Below are positions 6,703-16,603 of a stretch of DNA of 31,641 bases, piece by piece (positions within the stretch are counted from its first letter, which is position 1; the number at the start of each line of letters is the position of its first letter). This DNA comes from Sphingomonas sp. OV641 (GTDB lineage Bacteria > Pseudomonadota > Alphaproteobacteria > Sphingomonadales > Sphingomonadaceae). The notes below the pieces were generated by a model that saw nothing but the letters and a program-made list of their open reading frames with translations, did no database searches and was not told the origin of the DNA. The translations under genes and the position numbers were made by a program. Location of the stretch: positions 1 through 31,641 of the forward strand of contig NZ_FNZB01000012.1 of NCBI RefSeq assembly GCF_900109205.1, in the 5' to 3' direction.

Positions 6703-8454
6703 GTGCAGAGTCGAAGCAATATCCCTGACCCGTTGGACGGTCTGGCCACGACGCTGGATCGGTCGAGCTTCGCCGCCATCGCGCAGCTGACTTCAGGCCA
6801 GTCGCCCGCCACTTTGGCGCAGTCTTTTTCCGACTGGTGGACGCACATTCTCTGCTCGCCAGGCAGGCAGCTGCAGCTCGCCGCCAAGGGCGGGCGCAAG
6901 CTGATGCGGCTCGCCGACTATGCCATGCGCAGCGCATCCGGCAGCGATCACGAGCCGGCGATCGATCCGCTGCCCCAGGATCGGCGCTTCGCCGACGCAG
7001 CCTGGAAGCGCCATCCGTTCGACCTGATCGAGCAGGCCTTCCTGCTCCAGCAGCAATGGTGGCATGCCGCGACGACCGGCGTGAGCGGCGTCACCGGGCA
7101 CCACGAAGCGATCGTCGAGTTCGCGACCCGCCAGATGCTCGACATGGTGTCCCCGACCAATTTCATCCCGACCAACCCCGTGCTCCAGCAGCGCATCCTC
7201 GAAACCGGAGGACAATGCCTTGTCGAGGGTGCGCGATTTTTTTGCGACGACCTGGAACGCCTGGTACGCGGGGAGCCCGCAGCGGGCACGGAGGCCTATC
7301 GGGTCGGCGAGAAGGTCGCAGCCACGGCTGGCAAGGTCGTGTTTCGCAACAGGGTCATGGAACTGATCCAATATGCGCCCGCAACCGAGACGGTGCGTCC
7401 GGAGCCGATACTGATCGTGCCGGCATGGATCATGAAATATTACATCCTCGACCTCTCCCCGGAAAATTCGCTCATCCGCTGGCTGGTAGGGCAGGGCTAC
7501 ACCGTGTTCTGCATCTCCTGGCACAATCCCGACAGCGCCGACCGCGATCTCGACATGGAGGATTATCGCCTGCTTGGGCCGATGGCCGCCGTGGATGTCA
7601 TCCAGGCGATTACCGGCACCGAGAAGATCCACGCGGCCGGCTATTGTATCGGCGGCACGCTGCTCGCCATCACCGCGGCCGCGATGGCGCGCGATGAAGA
7701 TAAGCGTCTGGCGAGCGTCACGCTGTTCGCCGCCCAGACCGAGTTTAGCGAGCCGGGCGAACTTGGCCTGTTCATCGACGAGGCGGAAATCAACCTGATC
7801 GATGCGATGATGTGGGCGCGCGGCTTTCTCGACAGCAGTCAGATGGGCGGCGCCTTCCAGATGCTGCGATCCAACGATCTGGTCTGGTCGCGCATCCTCT
7901 CGACTTATCTCATGGGCGAGCGCGAGCCGATGACCGACCTCATTGCATGGAATGCCGACGGCACCCGCATGCCCTATGCCATGCACGCGCAATATCTGCG
8001 GCGCTTGTTCCTCGACAATGACTTGGCCGAAGGGCGCTACGAGGCCGGCGGCCACCCGGTCTCGCTCTCGGGGCTGCGCATGCCGATCTTCATGGTGGGC
8101 ACGGAAACCGACCACGTCGCGCCGTGGCGCTCGACCCACAAGCTCCACATGCTGACGGGCGCGGAGATCCGCTTCGTGCTGACGAGCGGTGGCCACAATG
8201 CCGGGATCGTCTCCGAGCCCGGGCATCCTCATCGCCACTTTCGCGTCGCGACACGGATGCAGGATGGCCCGGCGCCAGGTCCCGATACCTGGCTGGAGCG
8301 GGCCGAGCTGCGCGAAGGGTCGTGGTGGCCGGAATGGAGTTCATGGCTTGGATCGCACTCGGGCAAGGCGGCCGCCCCACCGTCGATGGGCGCGCCCGAA
8401 CGGAACTATCCGCCGCTCGGTGATGCCCCCGGGCGCTACGTGCTGGAGCGCTGA
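6703..8454 (+). CDS. phaC: Poly(3-hydroxyalkanoate) synthase, class I type
   Basis: This 583-residue enzyme polymerises (R)-3-hydroxyacyl-CoA into PHA at granule surfaces. The GTG start at 6703 is preferred because AGGAGC lies seven bases upstream; longer in-frame starts reach into non-conserved sequence. The alpha/beta-hydrolase core shows the lipase-like box GYCIGGT with nucleophile Cys315, Asp470 (TETDHVAPW) and His498 (SGGHNAG), closely matching the Cys-Asp-His triad spacing of the Cupriavidus enzyme (319/480/508). The N-terminal third (FSDWWTHIL, FATRQMLDMVSPTNFIPTNP) is the PhaC N-domain. It heads a tight unit with the hydratase/phosphotransacetylase, acetate kinase and enoyl reductase genes; the next gene begins three bases after this stop. 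Confidence 0.92.
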   Translation: MQSRSNIPDPLDGLATTLDRSSFAAIAQLTSGQSPATLAQSFSDWWTHILCSPGRQLQLAAKGGRKLMRLADYAMRSASGSDHEPAIDPLPQDRRFADAAWKRHPFDLIEQAFLLQQQWWHAATTGVSGVTGHHEAIVEFATRQMLDMVSPTNFIPTNPVLQQRILETGGQCLVEGARFFCDDLERLVRGEPAAGTEAYRVGEKVAATAGKVVFRNRVMELIQYAPATETVRPEPILIVPAWIMKYYILDLSPENSLIRWLVGQGYTVFCISWHNPDSADRDLDMEDYRLLGPMAAVDVIQAITGTEKIHAAGYCIGGTLLAITAAAMARDEDKRLASVTLFAAQTEFSEPGELGLFIDEAEINLIDAMMWARGFLDSSQMGGAFQMLRSNDLVWSRILSTYLMGEREPMTDLIAWNADGTRMPYAMHAQYLRRLFLDNDLAEGRYEAGGHPVSLSGLRMPIFMVGTETDHVAPWRSTHKLHMLTGAEIRFVLTSGGHNAGIVSEPGHPHRHFRVATRMQDGPAPGPDTWLERAELREGSWWPEWSSWLGSHSGKAAAPPSMGAPERNYPPLGDAPGRYVLER

Positions 8455-8457
8455 GCC

Positions 8458-9885
8458 ATGGCCACCGCCAACCTCATCGAGAACCGCACGTTCGACGAGA
8501 TCGCCGTCGGCGACACGGCCAGCCTCACCCGCACGCTGACCGCCGACGACATCCAGCTCTTCGCGGCGGTGTCAGGCGACGTGAATCCGGCGCATCTCGA
8601 CCCTGTCTATGCCGAAACGGACATGTTCCACAGGGTCATCGCTCATGGCATGTGGGGCGCGGGGCTCATCTCGGCGATCCTGGGAACCGAGCTGCCAGGG
8701 CCCGGTGCGATCTATCTCGGCCAATCGCTTCGCTTCACCCGCCCGGTGGGCGTCGGCGACACCATCACGGCCTGCGTCACCGTCGCGCAGAAGCGCGCCG
8801 AGCATCATGTCATCGTTCTCGACTGCGCCTGCGTGAACCAAAAGGGCGAGACCGTCATCAGCGGCCAGGCCGAGGTCAAGGCGCCCACCGAGAAAGTCAG
8901 CCGGCCCCGCATGCCGCTTCCCGACGTGCGGATCGCCAGCCACGACCGCTTCCGCCAGTTGATGGAGCGCGCCAAGGACGGATCCGCGTGCGTCACGGCC
9001 GTGGTCCATCCGTGCAGCGCCGACGCCATGCGCGCGGTGGCTGAGGCCGCCGACGCCGGCATCGTCGTTCCAATTCTCATCGGACCTGCGGCGCGTATGA
9101 CGAATGCGGCGAAGGACGCCGGTGTCGATATTGCCGCCTTCCGGGTGATCGGGGTCCCGCACAGCCACGCCGCCGCCGCCGAAGCCGTCGCGCGCGTACG
9201 GGCCGGCGAAGCCGCGCTGCTGATGAAGGGTTCGCTTCATACCGACGAGCTCATGGGCGCGGTCGTATCGTCCGACATGGGCCTTCGGACCGAACGCAGG
9301 ATCAGCCACGCCTATGTGATGGATGTGCCCGGCTATCCGCGCCCGCTCATCATCACCGACGCCGCGATTAACATCGAGCCGACGCTTGAGGACAAGGCCG
9401 ACATCGCGCGCAACGCGATCGACCTTGCCCATGTGATCGGGATCGAACAACCCAGGGTCGCGATCCTCGCCGCCGTCGAGACGGTCAATCCAAGGATGCG
9501 CACCACATTGGATCCCGCGGCGCTCTGCAAGATGGCGGACCGGGGCCAGATCGAAGGCGCGCTGCTCGATGGACCGCTCGCCCTCGATAATGCGATCAGC
9601 GAGGCGGCCGTGCGCGACAAAAGTATCGTCTCGCCGGTCGCCGGCCGGGCGGACATCCTGCTGGTGCCCAATCTGGAGGCCGGCAACATGCTCGCAAAGC
9701 AGCTGACCTTCCTGGGCGGCGCCGATGCCGCAGGCGTGGTGCTCGGCGGGCGCGTTCCGATCATCCTCACCAGCCGGGCAGACAGCGTGCGCACGCGCCT
9801 CGCCTCCTGCGCGCTCGCGGTGCTGCTGGCGCGGGCTGCAACCAAGGCGTCTCCCGGCGTTGCGGGACAGCGCCGCGATGGCTGA
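8458..9885 (+). CDS. Bifunctional (R)-enoyl-CoA hydratase / phosphate acetyl(butyryl)transferase
   Basis: This 475-residue fusion has an N-terminal MaoC-like hot-dog domain (about 1-145). Its catalytic Asp41/His46 lie in SGDVNPAH, and HGMWGAGLIS follows. The C-terminal Pta/Ptb-type domain (about 165-465) shows HPCSADAMRAVAEAADAG, AALLMKGSLHTDELMGAV, RRISHAYVMDVP and a closing AGVVLGGRVPIILTSRADS. The first half hydrates trans-2-enoyl-CoA to (R)-3-hydroxyacyl-CoA, the PhaC substrate; the second swaps CoA for phosphate on acetyl- or butyryl-CoA, feeding the kinase encoded next. The gene lies three bases after phaC and overlaps the kinase start by eight bases. This fusion is a recognised architecture, so the call is firm. 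Acyl chain preference is not readable. Confidence 0.92.
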   Translation: MATANLIENRTFDEIAVGDTASLTRTLTADDIQLFAAVSGDVNPAHLDPVYAETDMFHRVIAHGMWGAGLISAILGTELPGPGAIYLGQSLRFTRPVGVGDTITACVTVAQKRAEHHVIVLDCACVNQKGETVISGQAEVKAPTEKVSRPRMPLPDVRIASHDRFRQLMERAKDGSACVTAVVHPCSADAMRAVAEAADAGIVVPILIGPAARMTNAAKDAGVDIAAFRVIGVPHSHAAAAEAVARVRAGEAALLMKGSLHTDELMGAVVSSDMGLRTERRISHAYVMDVPGYPRPLIITDAAINIEPTLEDKADIARNAIDLAHVIGIEQPRVAILAAVETVNPRMRTTLDPAALCKMADRGQIEGALLDGPLALDNAISEAAVRDKSIVSPVAGRADILLVPNLEAGNMLAKQLTFLGGADAAGVVLGGRVPIILTSRADSVRTRLASCALAVLLARAATKASPGVAGQRRDG

Positions 9886-11068
9886 AATCCTGTGCCTCAA
9901 CGCCGGTTCGTCGAGCCTTAAGTTCGCGCTCTACGCCGAGCCGGGCACTGATGAGCCCTCTTTGCTGGCGAGCGGCAAGATCGAGAATATCGGCCTTGAG
10001 CCGCACCTGATCGCGCGCGATGCGAAGGGGGATGTCCTTGCCGACCGGCGCTGGACGAAAGACGTCACGATCACGCATGAGACGCTGCTCAAGGATTTGC
10101 TGCGGGAGATCGAAGCTTCGGTCGGCGAGGATCTGATCGCGGTAGGACATCGGATCGTTCATGGGGGCGCCGACTATTCAGCGCCGGCGCGGGTCGACGC
10201 GCCACTCCTCGCCGCACTCGAGGCGCTTTGCCCACTGGCGCCATTGCATCAGCCCCATAATCTCGCCGCGGTCCGCGCCGTCTCCAGGCTGCGCCCCGCT
10301 CTGCTGCAAGTCGCCTGCTTCGACACCGGCTTCCATCATGGCCAGCCCCCGGTTGCGACGCGCCTCGCGCTGCCGCGCGCGCTTGGCGAAGAGGGCATGC
10401 GGCGCTACGGCTTTCACGGCATCTCCTACGAATATATCGCGCGGCAGCTGCGTTTGATCGATCCCGATACAGGCGGTGGCCGCACGATCGCCGCGCATCT
10501 CGGCAACGGGGCCAGCCTCTGTGCGATGGACGGGGGGCGCAGCATCGACACGACGATGGGGTTCACCGCACTCGACGGATTGGTGATGGGCACGCGGTGC
10601 GGAGCGCTCGACCCGGGCGCGGTGCTCTATCTTCTCCAGCAGAGGGGCATGACGGCGCGCGAAGTCGAGCATCTCCTCTACAGTGAGTCCGGCCTTTTGG
10701 GCGTGTCCGGCACATCGAGCGACATGCGCGCGCTTCTCGGCAGCGAAACGCCCGCCGCTGGGGAAGCGATCGACCTCTTCGTCTGGCAGATCGCGCGCCA
10801 GGCTGGCGCCCTCGCATCCTCGCTCGGGGGGCTCGATAGCTTCGTGTTTACCGCCGGGATCGGCGAGAATGCGCCTGAAATCCGCGCCCGCGTCGCCGAT
10901 CGGCTCCGCTGGCTCGGCGTGGCGCTCGACACGGACGCGAATCTCCGCGGAGCGTCGGTCATCAGCGCGCCGTTCAGCCGTGTCACGGTGCGCATCATCC
11001 CGACCGACGAGGAGTGGATGATCGCCATCCACACCGCCGATCTTCTGCGTGAGGAGCCGAAACCATGA
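9878..11068 (+). CDS. ackA: Acetate kinase (or short-chain acyl kinase)
   Basis: This 396-residue ASKHA-fold kinase makes ATP from acetyl-phosphate and ADP, or the reverse. The start ATG overlaps the preceding gene's end; the longer frame back to 9725 is a shadow of that gene. Signatures are NAGSSSLKFALY at the N-terminus, GHRIVHGG, CFDTGFH, RYGFHGISYEYIA, AHLGNGASLCAMDGG with DTTMGFTALDGLVMGTRCGALDPG, and the C-terminal FTAGIGENAPEIR with the adenosine-binding glycines. It pairs with the phosphotransacetylase domain encoded before it to form a substrate-level ATP route from acyl-CoA. Butyrate kinase is less likely because the motifs are those of AckA. Confidence 0.94.
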   Translation: MAEILCLNAGSSSLKFALYAEPGTDEPSLLASGKIENIGLEPHLIARDAKGDVLADRRWTKDVTITHETLLKDLLREIEASVGEDLIAVGHRIVHGGADYSAPARVDAPLLAALEALCPLAPLHQPHNLAAVRAVSRLRPALLQVACFDTGFHHGQPPVATRLALPRALGEEGMRRYGFHGISYEYIARQLRLIDPDTGGGRTIAAHLGNGASLCAMDGGRSIDTTMGFTALDGLVMGTRCGALDPGAVLYLLQQRGMTAREVEHLLYSESGLLGVSGTSSDMRALLGSETPAAGEAIDLFVWQIARQAGALASSLGGLDSFVFTAGIGENAPEIRARVADRLRWLGVALDTDANLRGASVISAPFSRVTVRIIPTDEEWMIAIHTADLLREEPKP

Positions 11069-11838
11069 AACCTCTCGTCGATCTTACTGGCAAGCGCGGC
11101 CTGGTGATCGGCATCGCCAACGCGCAGAGCATCGCGGCGGGCTGCGCCCAGGCCTTCCACGACTGTGGCGCGAGACTGGCGGCGACCTATCTCAACGGAA
11201 AGGCCGAGCCGCTCGTGGCGCCCGTCGCGGAGACCCTGGGAGTCGAATGGCTCGCCGCGTGCGATGTCCGGGTGCCGGGCGAACTGGAGGCCCTGTTCGA
11301 GCGGGTGAAGTCCGAATAAGGCGGCCTCGATTTCCTGCTTCATTCGATCGCTTTCGCGCCGAACGAGGATTTGCACGGCCGCGTCGTCGACAGCTCGGCC
11401 GAAGGCCTCGCGCTGGCGATGGACGTCTCGTGCCACAGCTTCCTGCGCATGGCGCGTCTCGCCGAGCCGCTGATGTCGGATGGCGGCTGCCTGCTGTGCG
11501 TCACCTTCTACGGGTCGGAGCGGGTGGTCGAGCACTACAACCTGATGGGGCCGGTCAAAGCGGCCCTCGAAAGCGCGACCCGCTATGTCGCGGCTGAGCT
11601 TGGCCCCAAGGGCATTCGCGCCCATGCGATCTCGCCAGGCCCGATCGCGACCCGCGCTGCCAGCGGCATCGACCGCTTCGACGAGCTGCTCGAACGGGCC
11701 GCGGCGACGGTCCCGCAGCACCAGCTCGTGACCATCGAGGATGTCGGAGGGCTCGCCGCCTTCCTGGTGAGCGATGCCGGCCGCCATATCACCGGTACGA
11801 TCATTCCGGTCGATGGCGGTCAGCACCTGCTCGGCTAG
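11065..11838 (+). pseudogene. fabI: Enoyl-ACP reductase (FabI-like SDR) interrupted by an in-frame TAA
   Basis: Conceptual translation gives a 257-residue FabI-like short-chain dehydrogenase, but codon 85 (11317-11319) is TAA. Reading continues in the same frame on both sides: before it LTGKRGLVIGIANAQSIAAG (NAD site) and LFERVKSE; after it GGLDFLLHSIAFAP, MDVSCHSFLRMARLAEPLM, the catalytic pair Tyr158-x6-Lys165 (YNLMGPVK), AELGPKGIRAHAISPGPIATRAASGI and a C-terminal TGTIIPVDGGQHL. The stop falls where FabI proteins usually have an aromatic residue before GGLDF. No frameshift is present and the downstream part is otherwise intact, so the mutation is recent, or a sequencing error. The start overlaps the ackA stop by four bases. 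In this operon it would reduce enoyl thioesters. Confidence 0.85.
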
Positions 11839-11865
11839 GGCGGCTCGCCGCGATCGGGGGCTATC

Positions 11866-12285
11866 CTATTTGTCGCTGGTGGCCTGCTTCTCGCCGTCGC
11901 CCGGGCTTTTCTGCCCGAACCATGGTCCGACAATGGCAGCAAAGGCATCCAGCGCCCCGGGAGCCGTCGGAGCGCTCGCGACGGCCTGCCAGGCCTGCTG
12001 CCATTCCTCGAACGCCGATCTTGTGCCGGCAATCATATGCTCGCGGACCGTGGCCATGTCCTCGAACAGTGCCCGCGGTCCGGCCGGGCTGACCGCGCCG
12101 GCGTCCGACGTCTTGTCCGTCGCGCCCGCAATCGAGGCACGCGCCTCTTCGGCGAAGCGGCCGGCGGCGCGGTTGCCGACCTCGAGCGACTCTTCGCCAC
12201 CTTTCCGGGCGACTTCGGCGAGCTTCAGCATCAGGCCGACATTCGCTTTGGCGAGCGCGGCAAGTTGATCGACCGGATAGGGCAT
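11866..12285 (-). CDS. phaP: Phasin family protein
   Basis: This 139-residue, mostly helical protein coats PHA granules. The N-terminal half (PVDQLAALAKANVGLMLKLAEVARKGGEESLEVGNRAA) carries the amphipathic phasin-2 pattern, followed by alanine-rich helices (FAEEARASIAGATD, FEEWQQAWQAVASA) and a charged tail. There is no signal or transmembrane segment. It converges with the PHA operon (the fabI stop is at 11838) and diverges from the ATP synthase operon. The position beside phaC supports the assignment, since phasin sequence alone is weakly conserved. Confidence 0.82.
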   Translation of the reverse strand: MPYPVDQLAALAKANVGLMLKLAEVARKGGEESLEVGNRAAGRFAEEARASIAGATDKTSDAGAVSPAGPRALFEDMATVREHMIAGTRSAFEEWQQAWQAVASAPTAPGALDAFAAIVGPWFGQKSPGDGEKQATSDK

Positions 12286-14376
<2,091 letters not shown>

Positions 14377-14380
<4 letters not shown>

Positions 14381-14652
14381 GCACGGACAAGCCCGAGCAG
14401 CCGATCGTCGAAGCCATCCGGACCCGCGCGGAACGGCGGCGGCTTGCGCAGCGGCTTCCTTCCGTCGCCCGCAATCTCGGCCAGATCGGCGTGCTCGGCT
14501 GGCAGATCGTCCTGCCCGCGCTGGTCGGTCTCGCGATCGGCCGCTGGCTCGACCACCGGCTGGATAGCGGCATCTTCTGGACCGCGCCGCTCCTGCTCGT
14601 CGGGCTCGCCCTCGGCTGCTGGTCGGGCTGGCGCTGGATGCACCGGCAATGA
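14377..14652 (+). CDS. atpQ: N-ATPase AtpQ (AtpI/AtpZ-like membrane protein)
   Basis: This 91-residue membrane protein has a charged N-terminus and two hydrophobic helices (about 42-58, GWQIVLPALVGLAIGRW, and 66-84, FWTAPLLLVGLALGCWSGW). The motif GLAIGRWLD matches the AtpI/AtpZ family, thought to help c-ring assembly. GTG start overlapping the atpC stop. Its place between epsilon and AtpR matches AtpQ of N-ATPase operons. Confidence 0.85.
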
Positions 14653-14915
14653 GCCAGCTCTCCCCCATCCTGTTCCTGGCCCTCGGATTTGCGGTCGGCC
14701 TCGCCCATTTCGCGGCCATCGCCAGAGAAGCCGACCTCGTCACCCATGGCGGCCCGGCATCGCGCGCGATCCTGCTCAGGCTCGGGCGCCTCGCCGTCAC
14801 TATTCTGGTTCTTGTCATCGCCAGCCGGCAAGGGTGGCCGGCGCTTCTTGCCGCAACAACCGGCTTCATGGGCGGGCGCCAGATCATGCTCCACCGGCTC
14901 GGAGGCGCCCGATGA
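14649..14915 (+). CDS. atpR: N-ATPase-specific membrane protein AtpR
   Basis: This 88-residue protein has three predicted helices (ILFLALGFAVGLAHFAAIA; the GRLAVTILVLVIAS region; PALLAATTGFMGGRQIML). AtpR is found only in N-ATPase operons, and arginines within or beside its helices are typical (here ILLRLGRL, about residues 43-50, and GGRQIM). Its exact role is not established; a part in c-ring assembly or ion path has been proposed. It overlaps atpQ and atpB by four bases each. Confidence 0.87.
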   Translation: MSQLSPILFLALGFAVGLAHFAAIAREADLVTHGGPASRAILLRLGRLAVTILVLVIASRQGWPALLAATTGFMGGRQIMLHRLGGAR

Positions 14916-15613
14916 TATTCGCGTCACCACTTGAAAGCCATGTGCTGTTCGCGATCGGTCCGGTGCCGATCAGCCAGCCGGTCGCCACGACCTGGGGCAT
15001 CATGGCCGTCCTTACAATCGGAAGCTGGCTGCTGACCCGCCGCCTTGCGTTACGCCCAACCCGAGCCCAAGCGGCGCTCGAGCTGGTCGTCGAGACCGTC
15101 GCCGGCCAGATCCGCGAGACGATGGAGGCGGAGCCGCGGCGTTATTTGCCGCTGATCGGCACGCTGTTCCTGTTCCTGCTGGTCGCCAACTGGTCGTCGC
15201 TGATCCCCGGCGTCGAGCCGCCGACCGCGACCCTCGAAACCGACGCGGCGCTGGCGCTGATCGTCTTCGGCGCGACGCTCTGGTTCGGCGTCCGCGCGCT
15301 CGGGCCCAGGGCCTATCTCGCGACCTTCGCGCGCCCCTCGATCCTGCTCGCCCCGCTCAATATCGTCGAGCTCTTCACCCGCAGCTTCTCGCTGATGGTG
15401 CGCCTGTTCGGCAACGTCATGAGCGGTGTCTTCATGATCGGCGTCGTGCTGAGCCTGGCCGGGCTGCTCGTCCCGATCCCGCTGATGGCGCTCGAAATGC
15501 TGACCGGCGCGGTCCAGGCCTACATTTTCGGCGCGCTCGCCATGGTCTTTATCGGCAGCGCTATCAGCGAGAACGGCGCCCGCCCGCCATCCAAACAGGA
15601 GTCCCCCGCATGA
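14912..15613 (+). CDS. atpB: N-ATPase a subunit
   Basis: This 233-residue stator channel subunit starts at the ATG overlapping the atpR stop; a longer frame reaching 14444 is a shadow. It shows the family pattern of five to six helices and the essential stator arginine Arg164 in SLMVRLFGNVMSG, followed by the C-terminal helix EMLTGAVQAYIFGALAMVFIGSAI. An earlier segment, FLFLLVANWSSLIPGVEPPTA, is the conserved N-L-L/S-IPG region. It forms the ion half-channels with the c-ring. Confidence 0.94.
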   Translation: MIFASPLESHVLFAIGPVPISQPVATTWGIMAVLTIGSWLLTRRLALRPTRAQAALELVVETVAGQIRETMEAEPRRYLPLIGTLFLFLLVANWSSLIPGVEPPTATLETDAALALIVFGATLWFGVRALGPRAYLATFARPSILLAPLNIVELFTRSFSLMVRLFGNVMSGVFMIGVVLSLAGLLVPIPLMALEMLTGAVQAYIFGALAMVFIGSAISENGARPPSKQESPA

Positions 15614-15852
15614 ACTGGATCCATCTCGCCAGCATCCTCGGCGCCGCTTTCGCGATCTCGATCGGCGCAATCGCCCCGGCGCTCGGGCAGGGCAGGGCCG
15701 TCGCCGCCGCGATGGACGCGATCGCGCGCCAGCCCGAAGCCGCCAACACCATCTCGCGCACGCTGTTCGTGGGCCTCGCGATGATCGAGACGATGGCGAT
15801 CTACTGCCTCGTGATCGCGCTGCTGCTGCTCTTCGCCAACCCGTTCGCCTGA
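15610..15852 (+). CDS. atpE: N-ATPase c subunit (rotor ring)
   Basis: This 80-residue hairpin of two helices joins at the ARQPEA loop. The ion-carrying Glu60 is in helix 2 (AMIETMAIY). Aligned with the Na+-binding Ilyobacter c subunit (Gln32, Glu65, Ser66, Thr67, Tyr70), this protein has Gln27, Glu60, Thr61, Met62 and Tyr65. The Gln, Glu, hydroxyl and Tyr ligands are thus kept, while the fifth (Thr67) is replaced by Met. That leaves Na+ or H+ coupling open. Overlaps atpB by four bases. Confidence 0.94.
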   Translation: MNWIHLASILGAAFAISIGAIAPALGQGRAVAAAMDAIARQPEAANTISRTLFVGLAMIETMAIYCLVIALLLLFANPFA

Positions 15853-15853
15853 C

Positions 15854-16603
15854 ATGCGGATCGACTGGTGGACGCTCGCGCTGCAGGCGGTCAATGTCCT
15901 CATCCTCGTGTGGCTGCTCGGACGCTTCCTGTTCCGTCCGGTGATGGATGCCATCGCTGCCCGCCAGGCATCGGCCCAGGCGCTGCTCGACGAAGCGCGG
16001 GAGGCAAAGGACCGGGCACAGGCCGAAGCGCAGGCGCTCAAGACGCAGAATGACGGCTTCGTCGCGGATGCGGCGGCTCGCCGCGCCGAGATCCGGACCG
16101 AGGCCGAAGCGGAGCGCCAGCGCCTCCTCGCGCAGGCCAGGCTCGAGGCGGACGCCGTCGTCGAGCAAGGCCATGCGGCGATCGATGCCGAACGCGGGCG
16201 GGTGGCGGCGCAGTGGCGGGAAAAGGCAGCGAGCCTCGCCGCCTCGATGGCAGGCACGTTGCTCGCTCGTCTCCCGCCCGAGCAGACGGTGCAGGCCATG
16301 GTCGACGCGCTCAAGGCGCGGCTCGGGGACCTTTCCGAGGCGGATCGCCTCAGCCTGGCGGCCGCCGGGCCCGTCACCGTCGCGACGCCCGCGCCGCTGA
16401 CGGCCGATCTGCAGACGCAGGTAGCGCGCGCGCTTGGCGAAATCCTGCCGGATACCGCGACCCCGATCTTCGCGGTCGATCCAGATCTCATCGCCGGCGC
16501 GGAGCTTCGCACGCCCCACGCCGTCGTGCGCAACAGCTGGCGCGCCGATCTCGACGCCATGGTGGAGAGCCTCAATGAGGACAATCATGCCCGGATCGCC
16601 TGA
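15854..16603 (+). CDS. atpF: N-ATPase b subunit with delta-like C-terminal domain
   Basis: At 249 residues this is far longer than an ordinary b subunit (about 160). It has one N-terminal membrane helix (about 5-25, [21 protein letters not shown]), a long alanine/glutamate-rich coiled coil (about 40-150), and a C-terminal globular part (about 165-245) resembling the end of the delta subunit ([34 protein letters not shown]). No separate atpH is present in the operon, as in other N-ATPases, so this domain likely caps F1. It begins one base after the atpE stop. Confidence 0.92.
   Translation: MRIDWWTLALQAVNVLILVWLLGRFLFRPVMDAIAARQASAQALLDEAREAKDRAQAEAQALKTQNDGFVADAAARRAEIRTEAEAERQRLLAQARLEADAVVEQGHAAIDAERGRVAAQWREKAASLAASMAGTLLARLPPEQTVQAMVDALKARLGDLSEADRLSLAAAGPVTVATPAPLTADLQTQVARALGEILPDTATPIFAVDPDLIAGAELRTPHAVVRNSWRADLDAMVESLNEDNHARIA

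Noticed and set aside
6793..8238. Minus-strand open frame of about 480 codons opposite phaC
   Set aside because: Antisense shadow of phaC; composition is His/Arg-rich without motifs.
8572..9900. Minus-strand open frame opposite the hydratase/phosphotransacetylase gene
   Set aside because: Shadow frame without family similarity.
11300..11330. Programmed frameshift or selenocysteine/pyrrolysine recoding at the fabI stop
   Set aside because: The stop is TAA, which is not recoded in known bacteria, and the frame does not change, so a nonsense mutation or error is simpler.
10678..11826. Minus-strand open frame spanning the ackA end and fabI
   Set aside because: Shadow of two recognisable genes; it does not offer a better explanation of the fabI stop.
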